This document shows, piece by piece, positions 13,101 to 23,461 of a stretch of 64,000 nucleotides of DNA. Below the pieces are notes generated by a model, which did no database searches, was not told the DNA's origin, and saw only the letters and a program-made list of their open reading frames with translations. The translations under genes were made by a program, and so were the position numbers. Origin of the DNA: Sipunculus nudus (lineage: Eukaryota; Annelida; Sipuncula; Golfingiida; Sipunculidae); NCBI GenBank assembly GCA_026874595.1, contig CM049309.1:72648426-72712425 (forward strand), in the 5' to 3' direction. Numbering within the stretch: the first letter of the stretch is position 1; every line of letters starts with the position of its first letter.

Positions 13101-14269
13101 TGAAGACATCTTCAGGAGACAATGAAAACTAAAACACAGGCTCTATGAAACATGGAGACATCTTCAGGGGAAAATAAAAACTATAACATTGAGAAGGCAA
13201 GCATGAAAATCACAGGAAGCTAAAAAAGCCTCGACAAAAGGAGGAAGCGGAGGACAAATATTCCATGAATTTGCTTGTTTACATTTAGGGATCACTGTAA
13301 ATAATTTTCTGCTTTTTTAACATTTGACAAAAGATATAGGATTGAAGGATAGGACATGACCTTGTGGTCAATGCCTTGGGTTTTTGAGCAGCAGGTCATC
13401 TATTCTATCCCAGGCTTTCTCTCAAAGACACTCAAGCAAATTCTTGAAAAAAACCTCATGGATTCACTCCGATGTCTTAACAAACCTTTCTTGCCTCCTG
13501 GCTTATTCCTGGCCCAGTACATACTTTGGTAAATTACTTTCATAAACAAACCTAAATACCTTCAACAAACCACTAGCCTATCCTTAAAGGACCTATATAT
13601 AGACCAGGCATGTTAAATATTCTTGAAATATATGATTTACTCCTCAAAATATAATGGTATCTGCCAAAGTTCCCTTCTAAAACTGTTTGATTACTCATGT
13701 CCACGATTTTGAAAAAAGCTGGCATCAGACATGATCAGTGGTTCAAAACATCAACCTAGCGCACATGCCCTCCTGATGATTCAAGACTTTCAAGCTTCAA
13801 ATCAGTGTTCTTCTTTATTGTTTTTCCTCTTTGTTTGAGAGTTATTCTTTATGCCCAAGATCGCACCTCTGGTTGAGTAGTGTTGTGGTAAACACTGGCA
13901 GGTAAATGCGGACTGTTCCTCAAACACAGAACCATAACAATGAATAAAACAGGTGAATTTGAGATACTAAGTCTGTGTGTACGGATGATTTTGCTGGAAA
14001 ATGTTGAATTCAGCAAATATTAACTGATCGTGTGAGCTCATACATATATATGTACCTTAAAAAAAGTTTGTATAATTCAAAAGGTTCTCCAAGTATGTCA
14101 GCTTGCCCAGTGGACATAATCAATACATTCTTGTGCTTCTCAGGGCAACCTGGCGCCCTCTGGCTGTGAGACAATGCAGAAGTTGCAAGAAAAGATGCAG
14201 ACAAAGGACCCGTTTTATAAACCCACATCTAAAACCCCCGACGAGGACCAGCTAAGTAAGCACCACTGA
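4121..14269 (+). CDS. LRRC71: LRRC71-like leucine-rich repeat protein, 3' half of gene (7 exons)
   Basis: This is a multi-exon gene whose coding exons are 4121-4153, 5715-5747, 8322-8396, 10420-10511, 11549-11657, 12332-12453 and 14144-14269 (stop TGA 14267-14269). Every intron is GT-AG and every junction phase agrees. The joined product has a low-complexity Gly/Ser/Ala linker, a Lys-rich stretch (GGKTTTKKSEKGKKAQK), then a leucine-rich-repeat segment with the pieces GKLMVCGNLTLISLNLA, HNRITEAGLVKFLDGI and GLMRLAVHGNLAPSGC, and a charged C-terminus ending in SKHH. The order of Lys-rich linker, LNLxxNRIT repeat and short tail matches what I recall of vertebrate LRRC71, a poorly characterised protein. 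The name is from memory, not a search. The start codon and main LRR block are not visible and should lie left of the window. It could be another LRR-family paralogue. Confidence 0.62.
4748..4760. repeat. Poly-G tract (13 nt)
   Basis: Thirteen G in a row, intronic. Confidence 0.9.
4901..4915. repeat. Poly-C tract (15 nt)
   Basis: Fifteen C in a row, about 140 bp from the G13 run. Confidence 0.9.
5065..5270 (+). repeat. Dispersed repeat E, copy 1
   Basis: It shares long blocks with about 49226-49415, including TATACCCATAATTT, CTGTGACATCCAGGTTT, AATGGCAGC and CATGAAAGTAC. Same orientation; no termini or target duplication could be defined. Family unknown. Confidence 0.6.
5715..5747 (+). CDS. 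LRRC71: LRRC71-like microexon 2 (33 nt)
   Basis: Preceded by TTTAATAG and followed by GTGAGTGACA, the same donor as microexon 1. It completes an Ala codon (G|CT), reads GPTSSGRGSG, and ends with one base that makes Ala with the next exon. Length and phase are identical to microexon 1, which suggests exon duplication. Confidence 0.55.
5748..8321 (+). other. LRRC71-like intron
   Basis: About 2.6 kb of AT-rich intron. It contains dispersed repeat F at about 6777-6990. No further exon of matching phase was convincing. Confidence 0.45.
6777..6990 (+). repeat. Dispersed repeat F, copy 1
   Basis: Matches about 58525-58690 over GTGACTGTACATTTGTGAAT, CCTTGATGA, CTGGATCAT and CACACCAAAATCT. It ends with an ACAAACACAAACACACAAA stretch and GAACACATACC. 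The layout recalls the widespread 3' tails of RTE-type retrotransposons or derived SINEs; the family is not established. Confidence 0.5.
8322..8396 (+). CDS. LRRC71: LRRC71-like exon (75 nt)
   Basis: Begins after AAATTAAG with two codon-completing bases (G|CA, Ala) and ends with one base before GTACAC. It is therefore in the same phase as its neighbours and a multiple of three. The product includes TTRMSRMSSAMDQISLEGSD, a Met/Ser-rich acidic segment. The acceptor is pyrimidine-poor and the donor weak, which fits a regulated exon. The phase match on both sides and the open frame are the main support. Confidence 0.5.
8397..10419 (+). other. LRRC71-like intron
   Basis: AT-rich intron with a C14 run at 9069-9082. 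No other feature could be supported. Confidence 0.45.
9069..9082. repeat. Poly-C tract (14 nt)
   Basis: Fourteen C in a row inside an intron. Confidence 0.9.
10420..10511 (+). CDS. LRRC71: LRRC71-like exon, Lys-rich linker
   Basis: Acceptor TTCTTTACAG, donor GTAAGA. It starts with two bases of a split Ala codon and ends on a codon boundary. It encodes SVVADGGKTTTKKSEK and then GKKAQKNTVPTEQE, a strongly basic, probably disordered linker before the C-terminal LRR segment. Confidence 0.65.
10512..11548 (+). other. LRRC71-like intron
   Basis: About 1.0 kb; nothing further recognised. The minus-strand ORF at 10768-11112 has no recognisable domain. Confidence 0.5.
11549..11657 (+). CDS. LRRC71: LRRC71-like exon, start of C-terminal LRR
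   Basis: Acceptor TATTACAG, donor GTGAGT. It starts in phase 0 and ends with one base. It encodes PETPELINPLMTTVNRMDSG followed by KLMVCGNLTLISLNLA. The LxxLNLA pattern is the beta-strand side of a leucine-rich repeat, completed by the next exon. Confidence 0.7.
11658..12331 (+). other. LRRC71-like intron
   Basis: 674 bp, AT-rich, with nothing else recognised. Confidence 0.5.
12332..12453 (+). CDS. LRRC71: LRRC71-like exon, LRR core
   Basis: Acceptor TGTTATTTCAG, donor GTAAGT. It completes a His codon (C|AT) and encodes NRITEAGLVKFLDGIAYQTT, then GQLDPDTKRLGPGLMRLAVH. With the previous exon it gives LNLAHNRITEAGL, a textbook LRR consensus. It ends on a codon boundary. Confidence 0.72.
12454..14143 (+). 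other. LRRC71-like last intron
   Basis: Contains a CCGTC-type element fragment at about 12848-13025 and otherwise unremarkable AT-rich DNA. Confidence 0.5.
12848..13025 (+). mobile_element. Fragment of a hairpin-headed, CCGTC-containing element
   Basis: TCCCCCACTTCC followed by ACAGAATGGGAGACA forms an imperfect hairpin. CTGTCTGTCCGTCCGTC follows, and then sequence resembling the other CCGTC elements of the window. No tail was found. The overlapping ORFs at 12796-13024 are repeat-derived. Confidence 0.5.
14144..14269 (+). CDS. LRRC71: LRRC71-like terminal exon
   Basis: Acceptor TGTGCTTCTCAG, phase 0. It encodes GNLAPSGCETMQKLQEKMQT and then KDPFYKPTSKTPDEDQLSKHH, stop TGA at 14267. The charged tail after the last LRR fits a C-terminus. 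A GTAAG at 14255 could be an alternative donor, but the frame already closes 14 bases later. Confidence 0.68.
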   Translation, partial: GNLAPSGCETMQKLQEKMQTKDPFYKPTSKTPDEDQLSKHH

Positions 14270-14439
14270 CCGGCGTGGCAGCTTCAGGTCACCTGCACTC
14301 GTGTTGATGCATGGTTTGTATTTGCTACGCTCACAACTAACACATTTGTATTAGCTTAAGTTTTTTTAACGCAAAGTGCATCATGTGGCTTGCTGTAGTT
14401 TGGTGTGTTATGGGATATTTTGTGTATAAAGGATGACAC

Positions 14440-14960
14440 ACACACGCACTGGCAGATTTGAGGGATCACATGAAACATCCAAAACACAGTTGTACCAGTA
14501 AGTAAACAACACAGAACTCTCATTTAAAATGGAATTTGAAGCCTAGAACTTGCATCAGGTGGTTAATTATCATCTGTTGAATATGTCAATGTAGTATTGT
14601 GCCAGAACAATGAAAGTAAAAGAGAGTATTTTGTACACTTAAAAACAAAGTTGAAAGTGCTAAGCTTGATTGCAACTTTTACCACCAGGGGGCAGCACCA
14701 TAGCCAGCATAAATGGCTGCTGTGTCCAATGGTGAACCAACTGCAACACAAAACACTCTCGTTTTACTTTCTTTCATATAATTATGATACAATATTGCAT
14801 AGATATATTCAACAGATTATTATTTGTCAATTACTTTTTGGCTTCAGATTTTCTGTTAAGTGGGTGTTGGTGGTATTCAGTCTTTTGTACCCTGTGTTCG
14901 TTTTGGGTGTTTCATGGAACCAGATATGAGGTGGTTGTTGTGGTTTGGAATGTTAAGCTA
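14440..14960 (+). mobile_element. Older copy of the hAT-like MITE family
   Basis: It aligns in order with 30240-30640: ATTATCATCTGTTG, ATTGTGCCA, GGGGGCAGCA, the AAATGGCTGC region, GTTGAACCAACT-like sequence, and TTTTGGGTGTTTC near the right end. The termini are degraded. It lies just downstream of the LRRC71-like stop codon and may contribute to its 3' UTR. Confidence 0.55.
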
Positions 14961-15222
14961 GATTTTTAATTGTTTATTGGTTTTGAAATTTGTGCAGATT
15001 TCACATAGATATTGATATAGAAAGGCTGATGGCTACTGCTTGTAGTTTACAAAATGTGGTGTTCATACAGACATAGATACAAATACTTATATAGCTACAG
15101 TTTATTATGGGCAGTGATAGTTAAAGTATTTCTCCATATTATAAACAACACTTTTCATCACAAATGGGAGTTCCCTTGCAGCATCATTATAGATATAATA
15201 TCAATACCCAGGCATTATGACT

Positions 15223-15228
15223 AATAAA
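15223..15228 (+). promoter_or_regulatory. Candidate polyadenylation signal AATAAA
   Basis: An AATAAA about 950 bp downstream of the LRRC71-like stop codon. In AT-rich DNA such hexamers are common by chance, so this is only a candidate. Confidence 0.15.
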
Positions 15229-15430
15229 TGTCTGTATCTAAATGCTTCATCTGTATACTTTATCTAGACAAGGTTTCCACTGACTCCTTTAGTTCTTGTA
15301 TTTTCTGATAAAAAAATTGTCTCCTATAATATCCTATATTTTCCAGCTTTTTGACCATAATCTCCTACATTTCCCTATATTTTTACACTGCACAACCTTG
15401 TTCCCAATATAACTGTTATTATTGAATAAT

Positions 15431-16435
15431 TAGGGCCTGGCTTGACAAGCGGTGCCCTATAGTGATCACCGTGTCAGTCCGTCCTTCCGTCCATCCGTTC
15501 TTCCGTCAGTGACACTTTCTTTCGCATGCGATAACTCAACAACAACATACTACAGCTTTCCCAAATTCACAGGGATAATTTGTACCTATGAGGGCTCCAG
15601 ACCTATCGAATTACAGACTTGTGGAAATTCAAATATGGCCGCCACAGCCCAATCGCTGATTTTTCTTTCGAAAGTGATAATTCAACAACAATATACTGCA
15701 GCTTTCCTAAATTCACAGGGATGTTTGGTACCTATGAGAGCTCCAGACCTATTGAATAACAGACCTGTCTGAATTCCAATATGGCCTCCACAGCCCGATT
15801 ACTGATTTTCTTTTGTGTGCGATAACTCAACAACAACCTACGTCAGCTTTTCCGAATTCACAGGGATGATTGGTACCTATGAGGGCTCCAAACCTATTGA
15901 ATTACAGACCTGTTGGAATTCCAATATGGCTGCCACAGCCCAATTGCTAATTTTCTTTCATGTGCGATAACTCAACAACAACCTTCTGCAGCTTCCCAAA
16001 TTTCTTAGGGATGATTGGTACCTGAAAGGGCTCCAGACCCTTTGAATAACAGACCTGTTGGAATTTCAATATGGCTGCCCCTGTCCAATTGCTGATTATC
16101 TCTCATGCGTGGTAACTAAACAACAACATACATCAGCTTTTCCAAATTTACAGGGATCATTGGTCCTTATGAGGGCTCCAATCCAATTGAATTACAGACT
16201 TGCTCAAAATCAAATATGGCTAACAGACTACATTCGATGATTTTCTATTGCACACATTTTTTCAGACATATCTTCTTTAATCTAGTATGATTTTTTCCCT
16301 CTTGCATATTGATAAAAACCTGTTTCTGTTTGTGATATTTTTCAAATTTAACTTAATTTTTCATCCATATGTAAATTAGTCCAGCACTAGCAGAAACGCG
16401 GGGCCCTCTGAGGACCATTGTCCGACCACATCTAG
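15431..16435 (+). mobile_element. Helitron-like element with five ~145-bp modules
   Basis: The head carries nested inverted repeats (TAGGGC...GCCCTA at 15431/15454, around GCTTGACAAGC) and a CCGTCC stretch. Five modules follow, each with a GCGATAACTCAACAACAAC-like line at about 15529, 15675, 15820, 15965 and 16110 and with CAGGGAT...GGTACCTATGAGGGCTCC. The tail has the palindrome GGACCATTGTCC (16412-16423), an 8-nt gap, then CTAG (16432-16435) followed by T. A hairpin shortly before CTRR with T following is the known Helitron 3' end. The 5' boundary is uncertain. No Rep/helicase is encoded. Confidence 0.6.
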
Positions 16436-17451
16436 TTGGTGTTTGAATATAATTTTGTAAATGCCGTACTTTATATACCGGTAATTGTGCAAATAAATGA
16501 TATATTCACACAATTACAGCAATCTAAACCATTTAAACAGACATTTAGATGCTTCTTGCAGAGCTGATGGTCATGGTTTGTAACCAAGTAAAACAGGATT
16601 GTTCAGTAAAAACTCTTATATTTATCCTATATTTTGCCTGAAATTCCTATAAAAGCCTACATTCTTGTCTTAGGTCATCCTATAAAATTTCTTTATTTTT
16701 TCAGGAGTGTAGTTGGAGCCCTGTCTATGTCAACACAAGTCAGAGTACTATATGATTTTTTTAAGTCAATACCCTAACTATGTGAAATCTGCAATTTAAT
16801 GTAAAAAAAAACAAGGACTTGCACATACCATTAGTTAATATTATGAAACTTTGGGTCATCCTCAGCCACAGAAATGTTTTAAAAATATCCATATTCAACA
16901 TTCATTCATCCATGTAAAGTTCAACAATACAACAACAGTATATGAATGAGTCTTTAAATATCACTGCCCCATGTGTATTCCATAGAAAGATACCTCTAAT
17001 TGCATTTCAAGTAATTGATCAGTATGGAAGTAAGGGTAACTGTTGATATGTCCTTAGAGTTTATGTGACAGTCAAACTTGTATAAAAAAGGGATTTAAAT
17101 GCATGTGATTTACGCTCCTTCATGACATTGAATGGTGCCAGTATTTTATTGTGTCTAAGAAAAACACAGTTGTATGGTTAGTGTACTATGAATACTGGAA
17201 CTTAGCATGGCCGTTTCCTGACCAAATAAAAACTGCTTTAGCTTTAAGAATGTATGATAAGAACTTCTTCAGAACATCAGCTTTCCTGCTCCCCATTTTT
17301 TGACACATACATATATGTTTGTTCTCTTCCAGGTACTGTTCATGATGGGTAGTGTTTGGTGGAGCCACTAGGGGGCACTACCGCATGGCACAACTGGGAT
17401 CAAATGACTAACTCCAGCAACCCTGTCCATCATTCCCAGGCACCAGTGCTG

Positions 17452-17454
<3 letters not shown>

Positions 17455-17525
<71 letters not shown>
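17455..17525. repeat. (TA)n microsatellite, about 35 units
   Basis: Uninterrupted TA dinucleotides. The minus-strand ORF at 17368-17598 with an Ile-Tyr repeat is a product of this tract, not a gene. Confidence 0.95.
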
Positions 17526-17528
<3 letters not shown>

Positions 17529-18736
17529 ATAAAAAAAACATTGTTATCCAACTCACAGAAGGCACAGTCTTTTGCCAAATGGAGATAGGACTGAGCATTC
17601 TGCTTTATTTAATCATTTACATATCTTTCATATCATAATGTGAAGGTGTTTCACATAGATATACAGGCATATTCACGAACAAACCTGCAAATATACATAT
17701 ATTTTCAAACACAAACCCATATACAACTAGTATATGACATGTGCATATAAACCCACATATTTAAACTGACCAGCTACACATTTCCATATACAAATCTCTA
17801 AATGCAGTTATATGCATGATATGTTCACAGATGTTAATACACATACCAACAAACACATGTAAATGTACATGTACATATATGCCCAGAAAAGTGTTTTTCA
17901 CAAAACAAACAAAACCATGCATCTTTACAAACATAATCAGTGACATGCAAGTTTGTATATATTGATGTTTATGATTTTAATTCCACTGGTGCCAAATTGT
18001 ATGAGATGAGATCAAATCATGCTGCTGTCTGAACAGCTGAAGTCCTTGAAAATGTGTTTACAAGAAAACAAACTGTGATAAGAACCATGTTAAAGATACA
18101 AATAATGTTACAGTCACAAAAACAAGTTAAAATATGAATTATTTACACCTGGAACAAATCTTGGAGATATGTAGCATCCGGTTCCTTCAGGTTTTTGTGT
18201 GTGTGTGTGTGTATGTGTATATGATTGTATAAAGCTGTGTTCGAAAACTATATCACCCACAAGAAATGTGAAATTGTATGTTTAAACTAAAAATATGAAG
18301 CAAAGCAGTATTAACCATATACTTAAAGGACTGGCATGCATGTGTAAAAGTTAAAAATAAAATTTGTTTTACATGTATGTGGCTCTTGTTTTGTAAATAC
18401 TCTTACATCGGATTCAGATGTACTCCTCTGAAAATCATAAGCCTAGAGCTACAGAGTGAGAGGGGAACTTGTAGTTTGCTTACTAATTCTTGGGGAAAAT
18501 GGGCCTGGACAGCATGCACTTGCACAATTTAAAGAAATAAAACCACTGGTTGACTGAAATAAAATTTAGATTCCAAACCTTCAAATGATCAAACTGCAAT
18601 ATTATTACCTAAGCTGAACATGAAATTAAAACATACATACCAAGCTAGGAAGAATTGACTGCTGTTTAAAATGGGGATACCCACTGGATGTAATTGGCAC
18701 GGCCAAAAGTCTAACATCCAGCGGTTCTCAGATGCT

Positions 18737-18755
18737 GGGGGGGGGGGGGGGGGGG
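18737..18755. repeat. Poly-G tract (19 nt)
   Basis: Nineteen G in a row, immediately left of the 313-bp duplication. Confidence 0.9.
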
Positions 18756-18770
18756 TCAGCACTGAAGCCG

Positions 18771-19396
18771 CCCCCAGCAATCAACTCCACTCTCTGATGG
18801 AAAGAGGGAAAAAATTTGAGTACAGCTATTTTAATACTAGCTGCAGAAAGCAGGGTAAACCCACTGCCTTGTTATTGGCTAAAGTGGTCAGGGCCCCCGT
18901 GAACTGACAGATGCACTATAGTGGAAAACTTTGCTATAGCAGTCCTAATAATTAGCCTTTAGGAGAGGAGGATTTGTTGTTTGTTGGTTTGTTGTATGGT
19001 CAAAACATGACTGGTATTCTGTGTATAGGCTGAAAGCCGGCTGCCAACCCAAACTACCACTTAGGAAGGGGTGGTAGGATTATCCCCCAGCAATCAACTC
19101 CACTCTCTGATGGAAAGAGGGAAAAAATTTGAGTACAGCTATTTTAATACTAGCTGCAGAAAGCAGGGTAAACCCACTGCCTTGTTATTGGCTAAAGTGG
19201 TCAGGGCCCCCGTGAACTGACAGATGCACTATAGTGGAAAACTTTGCTATAGCAGTCCTAATAATTAGCCTTTAGGAGAGGAGGATTTGTTGTTTGTTGG
19301 TTTGTTGTATGGTCAAAACATGACTGGTATTCTGTGTATAGGCTGAAAGCCGGCTGCCAACCCAAACTACCACTTAGGAAGGGGTGGTAGGATTAT
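18771..19396. repeat. Exact tandem duplication, 313-bp unit x2
   Basis: 18771-19083 and 19084-19396 read the same by eye throughout, for example TCAACTCCACTCTCTGATGG, CGTGAACTGACAGATGCACT and GGAAGGGGTGGTAGGATTAT in each. No coding content recognised. Confidence 0.9.
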
Positions 19397-19740
19397 CCAA
19401 TGCTCTGTATCCCCAACTGCAGGTAGGGAGTGTACTCTTCCCACACAGTACTACCTTGGATGAAGGACTTTGCAGACTGATAGTTGTTTTGAAAGTTCAG
19501 GGCAGCTGTAATTTATTAGACATTCAAATAATAAAAGACATTCAAAATGACATCATATGATATGAAAGCATACAGAAGGATATAATTGACAGATGAAGTT
19601 TCATTAGCTGTGCAGTTCCATGAAAGTCCAAAAGGTGGCGCCACAGACCGCCTTTGCAAAGAACCTGTTAATAAAAATGTTCACACAATAATGTGCATTA
19701 TTATCAAAATTTAGCTGCTCAGTGTTGGTAACCGCATGTA

Positions 19741-19851
19741 TTACTCGTGTCGGGATGTTGCAACAAAACGAGCGAGTGTAGTCTTTTGGTGTGTCAGCAT
19801 GGCTTGTTGCTTGATAGAAGGAGGTGGTATGTCCATACAAGAATGGAACAT
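19741..19851 (-). CDS. Possible terminal exon of an unidentified minus-strand gene
   Basis: On the minus strand, TTTTCATTTCAG is followed by an open frame of exactly 111 nt ending in TAA. It encodes MFHSCMDIPPPSIKQQAMLT and then HQKTTLARFVATSRHE. A good polypyrimidine acceptor, phase 0 and a balanced composition (unlike the surrounding repeats) are the only support. It could also be read with its own ATG. No family is recognised and no partner exon was found at higher coordinates, so it may be chance. Confidence 0.2.
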   Translation of the reverse strand: MFHSCMDIPPPSIKQQAMLTHQKTTLARFVATSRHE

Positions 19852-20230
19852 CTGAAATGAAAACAGCAGCAGCAGTATCTGTCCGTATAATACAAGTGTC
19901 CTTCCTGCACCCGCAACCTTTACATGAATATTCAAGAAAATAAAATTCTACACAAAGGATACTGATAAGCAACCCCTTGGTAAATCATTACAATAAGCAA
20001 TTTATCAAGGATTTCATCTACATATGTAAAAAACTAAACGTAACTCTAGATAAATGAAGGGACCCTCCAGTAGGATTCCGTGGGGGCATAATCTGGGGTC
20101 TGTTTATTTTCGTTTTATACGGAGTAAAAAAAACTAGGGGTAATTATGGCCCCAATATTTTGTATAGCCCGAAGACAGGTGGACGAAAGCAACCACCATA
20201 TCAGATTAAATTAACAATATTTTTTGTGTG

Positions 20231-20550
20231 TGCCATGTCTGGCCTCGCACCTTGGACCGTATTTATTCGAAACTCCGACTGGCCAACATATGCCCGCTCA
20301 CTGGGCTTAAATATTTTGACCATTGGTCAACTGATCCAGCGAGATTCACTCGCAAACTGTATCATCAGATAAGCAGTGTTCATATGTATGTGCATTACGC
20401 TCGGGTAAGCTTTTCATAAACAGTATTTTTTTTTCTGTGCCGTCTTGCCTCACAATTTAAACTGTATTTATTGTAGGCCCGCACGGCCAAAATATGCCCT
20501 CTCACTGGGCTAAAATACGTGCAACAAATCAAGTATTGACCAAGTAACAG
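20231..20550. repeat. Local direct duplication (~110 bp x2, ~205 bp apart)
   Basis: About 20231-20340 and 20437-20550 share the order GCC(A/G)TGTC, GTATTTATT, CGGCCAA or TGGCCAA, ATATGCCC, CTCACTGGGCT and AAATA. Divergent, no coding content; the unit is not recognised. Confidence 0.5.
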
Positions 20551-20714
20551 CTAGATGTCTTGCTCAATATAAGATCAGCTTGGATAATTACAGGTGAACT
20601 TCAGCATAGTTCTACGTGAAACAATAAAACAATACTACAAAATTATTCAACAACCTCACAGTAGTTTAAACACTTTAAGGAAAGTCTACGTGTAGTATAC
20701 AACACCTATATATC

Positions 20715-20780
20715 CCCCCCACTTTTTGGCAAGGGGGGGATGGTCAATGTTATCATCCCCCCCCCCCCCACTTTTGAGAG

Positions 20781-20822
<42 letters not shown>

Positions 20823-20977
20823 TATTGTAAATGAAATATAGATTTTAATAAAATATAGACATGCTCCATTTATGAATTTACTGTGAAATATTATATTGAA
20901 ATATATTTGAAATCACTTTAAGTATATATATATATTATATATATATATATTTGAAACGTTTCATACAGGCGCCAAAA

Positions 20978-21024
<47 letters not shown>

Positions 21025-21090
21025 GGGGGAGGGGGTGTCGGCGAGTCATCCCCCCCCCTCCCGCACCCTGGAAGAAAAATTGACGCCACT
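20715..21090. repeat. TA and poly-C low-complexity block
   Basis: C13 at 20757-20769, TA tracts at about 20788-20816 and 20980-21020, then a GGGGGAGGGGG and CCCCCCCCTCCC stretch. The minus-strand Ile-Tyr ORF here is an artefact of the TA tract. Confidence 0.85.
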
Positions 21091-23420
21091 GGTTGTTTAT
21101 ATAACACAAGAAGTATGTATAAATACAATATTTAAAGAAGATATCCGAGTTAATTACCCATTCATTAGGGGATATCTTCTCTTTCTAATATCTCTTGCTT
21201 AAAGCCCACCAGGACAAATGCAGCCTTTTAACCAGTTTTCCGGGCTTCATTGGAAATATTTCCTTGGCCAGGAGCCTTGTCTTTTTATAGGCATACCACC
21301 TTGTATCTGGTGATGTGGCCAAAATTGATGTCGGGGGGGGGGGGGTAGTTGAGGGACAGAAAATCCCCATTTTTTTTGTGAAAGGTGCCTTAAAATGTCC
21401 TCTTTACATTGCATAATTATTAACTTTTTCTTTATATATCCTCCCCTTGTATCTGTAATTACAATAGCAAAACAGCCCTAGATTTTATTCATATAGGTTA
21501 AATAAAAACAAATATTTATATTTTACATAGTTAATTATTTATTTATGCATCAACCGTTACCCCAGTGTTAGCGCCCCCTGTTTTCGAATTCCTAGTTCGG
21601 CCACTGAGTGTAGTTGTCATTAAATATTATTTCTATGAGCCTGCTAGGTCTAACTATGATTTCGATTAGCTTAATAGGTCTATGTGCATTGCAGAAATTA
21701 TACTCAGAACCCGTCCATCAAAAAGCATACACTCTTTCACTTGTACAGTATTAGCAACTTCAAAACGCCATTCAGAGCGATTCTAACCGCAGCCGCAACG
21801 CCATCGCACCTGGCAAAAATCGCGTCAATCGAAATGGTCCATTCGCGCAGCAGTTCCGTGCGGTCACCGCGCCGAAAGCCCGCGCTAATAGAAAGGCAGC
21901 CTTATCAATGAAACAAATTTCTGTCAATTTATCCAGTAAAGACATGACATTATAACAAGATAATGAAATAAGTCCGTATGAGCAGAACAGATGATCTTCA
22001 GCTGCACCTGATATACTATCGAAGGCCAAATCACAAATATAGGTCACAGTGTCCTAATTAATTGTGAACAAGGAGAGTTTACAAGAATCTATCTGCAAGT
22101 TTGAACATCCTACACCAATGGTTACTATTTGTGCCCTTCTAAGCATATCTCTGATAGCTGGAGTTAGTCAGCCTCAACAAGAGACCAGCGGGTCTTGCAT
22201 TCAATCTGTACAAAGCTCAGTGACTATAAGTAACAGTGAAATTATACAGTGAAATTAAAAATATAATTTCAGCTTTAGTGTAACATAGGTGGTCCCATCT
22301 GTGAATATCTGCGCTACATTCAGATTTGACATTTGGGTCGCGGACGGAAGGTCGGCATTTATAGGGGCGCTCACAGCAGCTTACATACACAATTTACGTG
22401 ATCAATATATGGTGATGGACATTGCATTTTTATATTAGGCCTAAATACAGAAATCGTCATATATTACAACAAATGAAACAGAAAGTTCTTTAAAGTTTAC
22501 TCTATAAGGAATAGTTCATGTTCGCAAAAAAGGCATAAATGTTTATATTTTTTACTTGAGTAGGAAGAAAGTAAAAGAATCATTTGGACTAACTGAGACA
22601 ATGACACATTGGTACATCATTGACGTAATCAACGTGCCCTTAAAATCTTGTGCCCTTTGTCCCAGTAGAGATAGACGCAACCAACGTGCCCTTAAAATCT
22701 GGTGCTCTAAATTTGTCCCAGCAGAGAATGCGTAACACGCATAACGTTTTGTATATTAACTCCAGAAAACTTGTTGTCACAATTTGTTATATGCGAAATT
22801 TACAGTTCCATAACGACAGTCTTCAAATATATGTATAATTCATTTAAATTCATATTAAAAAATGGAATATTGACAAACGGCCGGGCGGATGCCGGACAAA
22901 AAAAAACATTCCTAAAGCTCAGGTTGTAAGACATGCATGTTAAATTATACAACACGTCATTGAAGATGAGATAGTTGTTACAGATATATTTAGATTAGAT
23001 AAATGTTATTAACTTTTATTTTATCCAAATGATGGGACAATATACAAGTGATTTTAGGAGGAAGAGTTCCGTACTTTTTAAGGTCCATCGTAACACCCAA
23101 CACCCCAAATACAAGCTTGGGTCCCTCCCCTATTTACACGATTAAGAAACTATCTTCAAAAGGGCGCTTTCAAGAAGTTCATTCAATGACCGCTAGATGG
23201 CAGCTGAACTCAATCTGACTCTGGCACTCCTAACTATGGCCAGATACAGGATAAATTATAACATGTGTTAGCAAAATAAAATAACTTATTTTCAGAGAGT
23301 AATAATTAAATGTAACTTTTAAATTTTCAGCAAAGCCATGAACCCACCGAGCAATTATTTCTGTAATGACTCCGTTCCATTGTTTTACGTATTTCACAAA
23401 TCAAAATGCGACTGCCCCTT
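21091..23420. other. Intergenic, no gene confirmed
   Basis: G13 at 21333-21345, a CpG-rich patch at 21774-21895, and otherwise AT-rich sequence. ORFs on both strands across the CpG patch have no recognisable domain. Confidence 0.4.
21774..21895. other. Local CpG-rich patch
   Basis: About 120 bp dense in CG (for example AACCGCAGCCGCAACGCCAT, GTGCGGTCACCGCGCCGAAA) in a CpG-poor neighbourhood. It could be an unmethylated regulatory or promoter region or a short exon. No product is proposed. Confidence 0.35.
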
Positions 23421-23430
23421 GACCCCAATT

Positions 23431-23461
23431 GTAATAATAATAATAATAATAATAATAATAG
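23431..23461 (-). repeat. (TAA/TAT)n microsatellite tail of the retrotransposon
   Basis: About ten trinucleotide units directly abutting the 3' end of the minus-strand element, as expected for a non-LTR tail. Confidence 0.85.

Larger units (their letters stand above)
16436..18770. other. Intergenic, no gene seen
   Basis: AT-rich DNA with the long TA tract at 17455-17525, CA/TG-rich low-complexity sequence at about 17640-17950, a GT run near 18197 and a G19 run at 18737-18755. No convincing exon. Confidence 0.45.

Noticed and set aside
17368-17598. Minus-strand ORF with a long Ile-Tyr run
   Set aside because: Direct product of the TA microsatellite at 17455-17525; no conserved sequence outside it.
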